From Synergistes sp. (GTDB lineage Bacteria; Synergistota; Synergistia; Synergistales; Synergistaceae), in the NCBI GenBank assembly GCA_016288355.1, contig JAEEYY010000068.1, positions 1-5,482 on the forward strand: a stretch of 5,482 nucleotides of DNA. The letters are read 5' to 3'. Below are positions 4,897 through 5,482 of the stretch, one piece after another. Under the pieces are notes generated by a model that was given only the letters and a program-made list of their open reading frames with translations, was not told where the DNA came from and did not search any database. Every line of letters starts with the position of its first letter. The first letter of the stretch is position 1. A program made the translations under genes and the position numbers.

Positions 4897-5482
4897 ATGT
4901 CAGAAAGACGCAGAATAGGAATAATGGGAGGCACGTTCGACCCTATACATAACGGTCACCTTCTTGCCGCTGATGAAGCGCATGCGGCGCTCGGCCTCTC
5001 TGAAGTTATATTCGTACCGACAGGGCAGCCGCCCCATAAGGCAAATCAAAAGGTTACATCTGCAGAAGAACGCTATATTATGGCAGAGATGGCCACAGCA
5101 AACTGCCCATATTTTACTGTTTCCAGAATCGAGATAGACCGTGAAGGAGAAAGCTATACTATAGACACGCTTCGCACTCTGCATTCAATGCCTGAGTACA
5201 AGGATGTGCTTTTTTACTTTATAACCGGTCTTGACGCGGTTTTGAATATAATGACATGGAAGAATCCTGAAGAGATCATACAAATGTGCAGTTTCGTCGC
5301 AGTGAGCCGCTACGGATATTCGCACAACAGAGTTGAATTGCTGCCGCAGGAACTGCGCGACAAGATAATACCTCTTGAGATTCCGCTGCTTGCTATTTCC
5401 AGCACAGAACTGCGCGAACGCATCAGGACCGGCAGGAGCATCAAATTTATGGTGCCTGCTGCGGTCGAACAATTCATCATGA
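4897..5482 (+). CDS. nadD: Nicotinate-nucleotide adenylyltransferase (3' end cut by window)
   Basis: 195 complete codons are visible with no stop before the right edge. NadD proteins are usually about 190-215 residues, so only a short C-terminal end should be missing. The enzyme joins nicotinate mononucleotide and ATP to form deamido-NAD in NAD biosynthesis. The nucleotidyl-transferase start G11-G-T-F-D-P-I-H-N-G-H21 contains the HxGH motif (H18, H21), and the second signature, ISSTELR (167-173), contacts ATP in the family. PTGQPPHK (about 42-49) is also typical of NadD. The start is ATG 4897, with AAGGA (4888-4892) 4 bases upstream and GGAG at 4883-4886 as an alternative. The gene follows obgE after 51 bases with no terminator visible, so the two are probably cotranscribed. 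In many genomes rsfS follows, which lies outside this window. Confidence 0.96.
   Translation, partial: MSERRRIGIMGGTFDPIHNGHLLAADEAHAALGLSEVIFVPTGQPPHKANQKVTSAEERYIMAEMATANCPYFTVSRIEIDREGESYTIDTLRTLHSMPEYKDVLFYFITGLDAVLNIMTWKNPEEIIQMCSFVAVSRYGYSHNRVELLPQELRDKIIPLEIPLLAISSTELRERIRTGRSIKFMVPAAVEQFIM

Noticed and set aside
4900..5472. Two minus-strand open frames opposite the right-hand end
   Set aside because: The plus strand encodes a clear NadD with all motifs; the opposing frames have no recognisable features.
1..5482. CRISPR array, tRNA, rRNA or insertion sequence
   Set aside because: No regularly spaced direct repeats, no tRNA cloverleaf recognised, no rRNA-like sequence and no transposase or terminal inverted repeats were seen.

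Overview
The window reads as chromosomal DNA from a Gram-negative-type anaerobe, most plausibly a member of the Synergistota. The evidence is indirect: G+C looks near half, and the genes run rplU, rpmA, obgE, nadD. Ribosomal protein L27 starts directly at MAHKKG, without the cleavable N-terminal extension (and neighbouring Prp protease) usual in Firmicutes. An exported DUF362 protein points to a periplasm or cell surface. Other lineages with the same gene order cannot be excluded by eye.

Left part (1-480): the C-terminal tail of an unrecognised plus-strand gene ends at 104. Two hairpins follow (117-145 and 172-212), which look like terminators between convergent genes. A 62-residue minus-strand gene (239-427) of unknown function follows, with its own strong ribosome binding site and an extended -10 promoter.

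Accessory cassette (480-2505): a compact divergent promoter region with nested inverted repeats separates the small minus-strand gene from a two-gene plus-strand unit. That unit encodes a secreted DUF362-family protein lacking the ferredoxin module found in many relatives, then, 20 bases later, an ArsP/DUF318-type (PF03773) multi-spanning permease that starts at GTG. The pairing suggests one export or metal/small-molecule handling system. Its substrate is unknown, and this is the most interesting part of the window.

Housekeeping part (2506-5482): a 215-base spacer holds a near-consensus sigma-70 promoter (TTGACA, 17 bases, TATACT) that drives rplU (L21) and rpmA (L27). A strong intrinsic terminator lies between rpmA and obgE, only 27 bases before the obgE start codon, so obgE and nadD depend on readthrough or on a promoter not clearly visible. 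obgE encodes the ribosome-associated Obg GTPase with a complete G domain, an OCT domain and an acidic tail. nadD (nicotinate-nucleotide adenylyltransferase) runs off the right edge with only its last residues missing.

The right part forms a translation/GTPase/NAD biosynthesis cluster of standard bacterial design. The left cassette is unrelated to it in function as far as can be seen.
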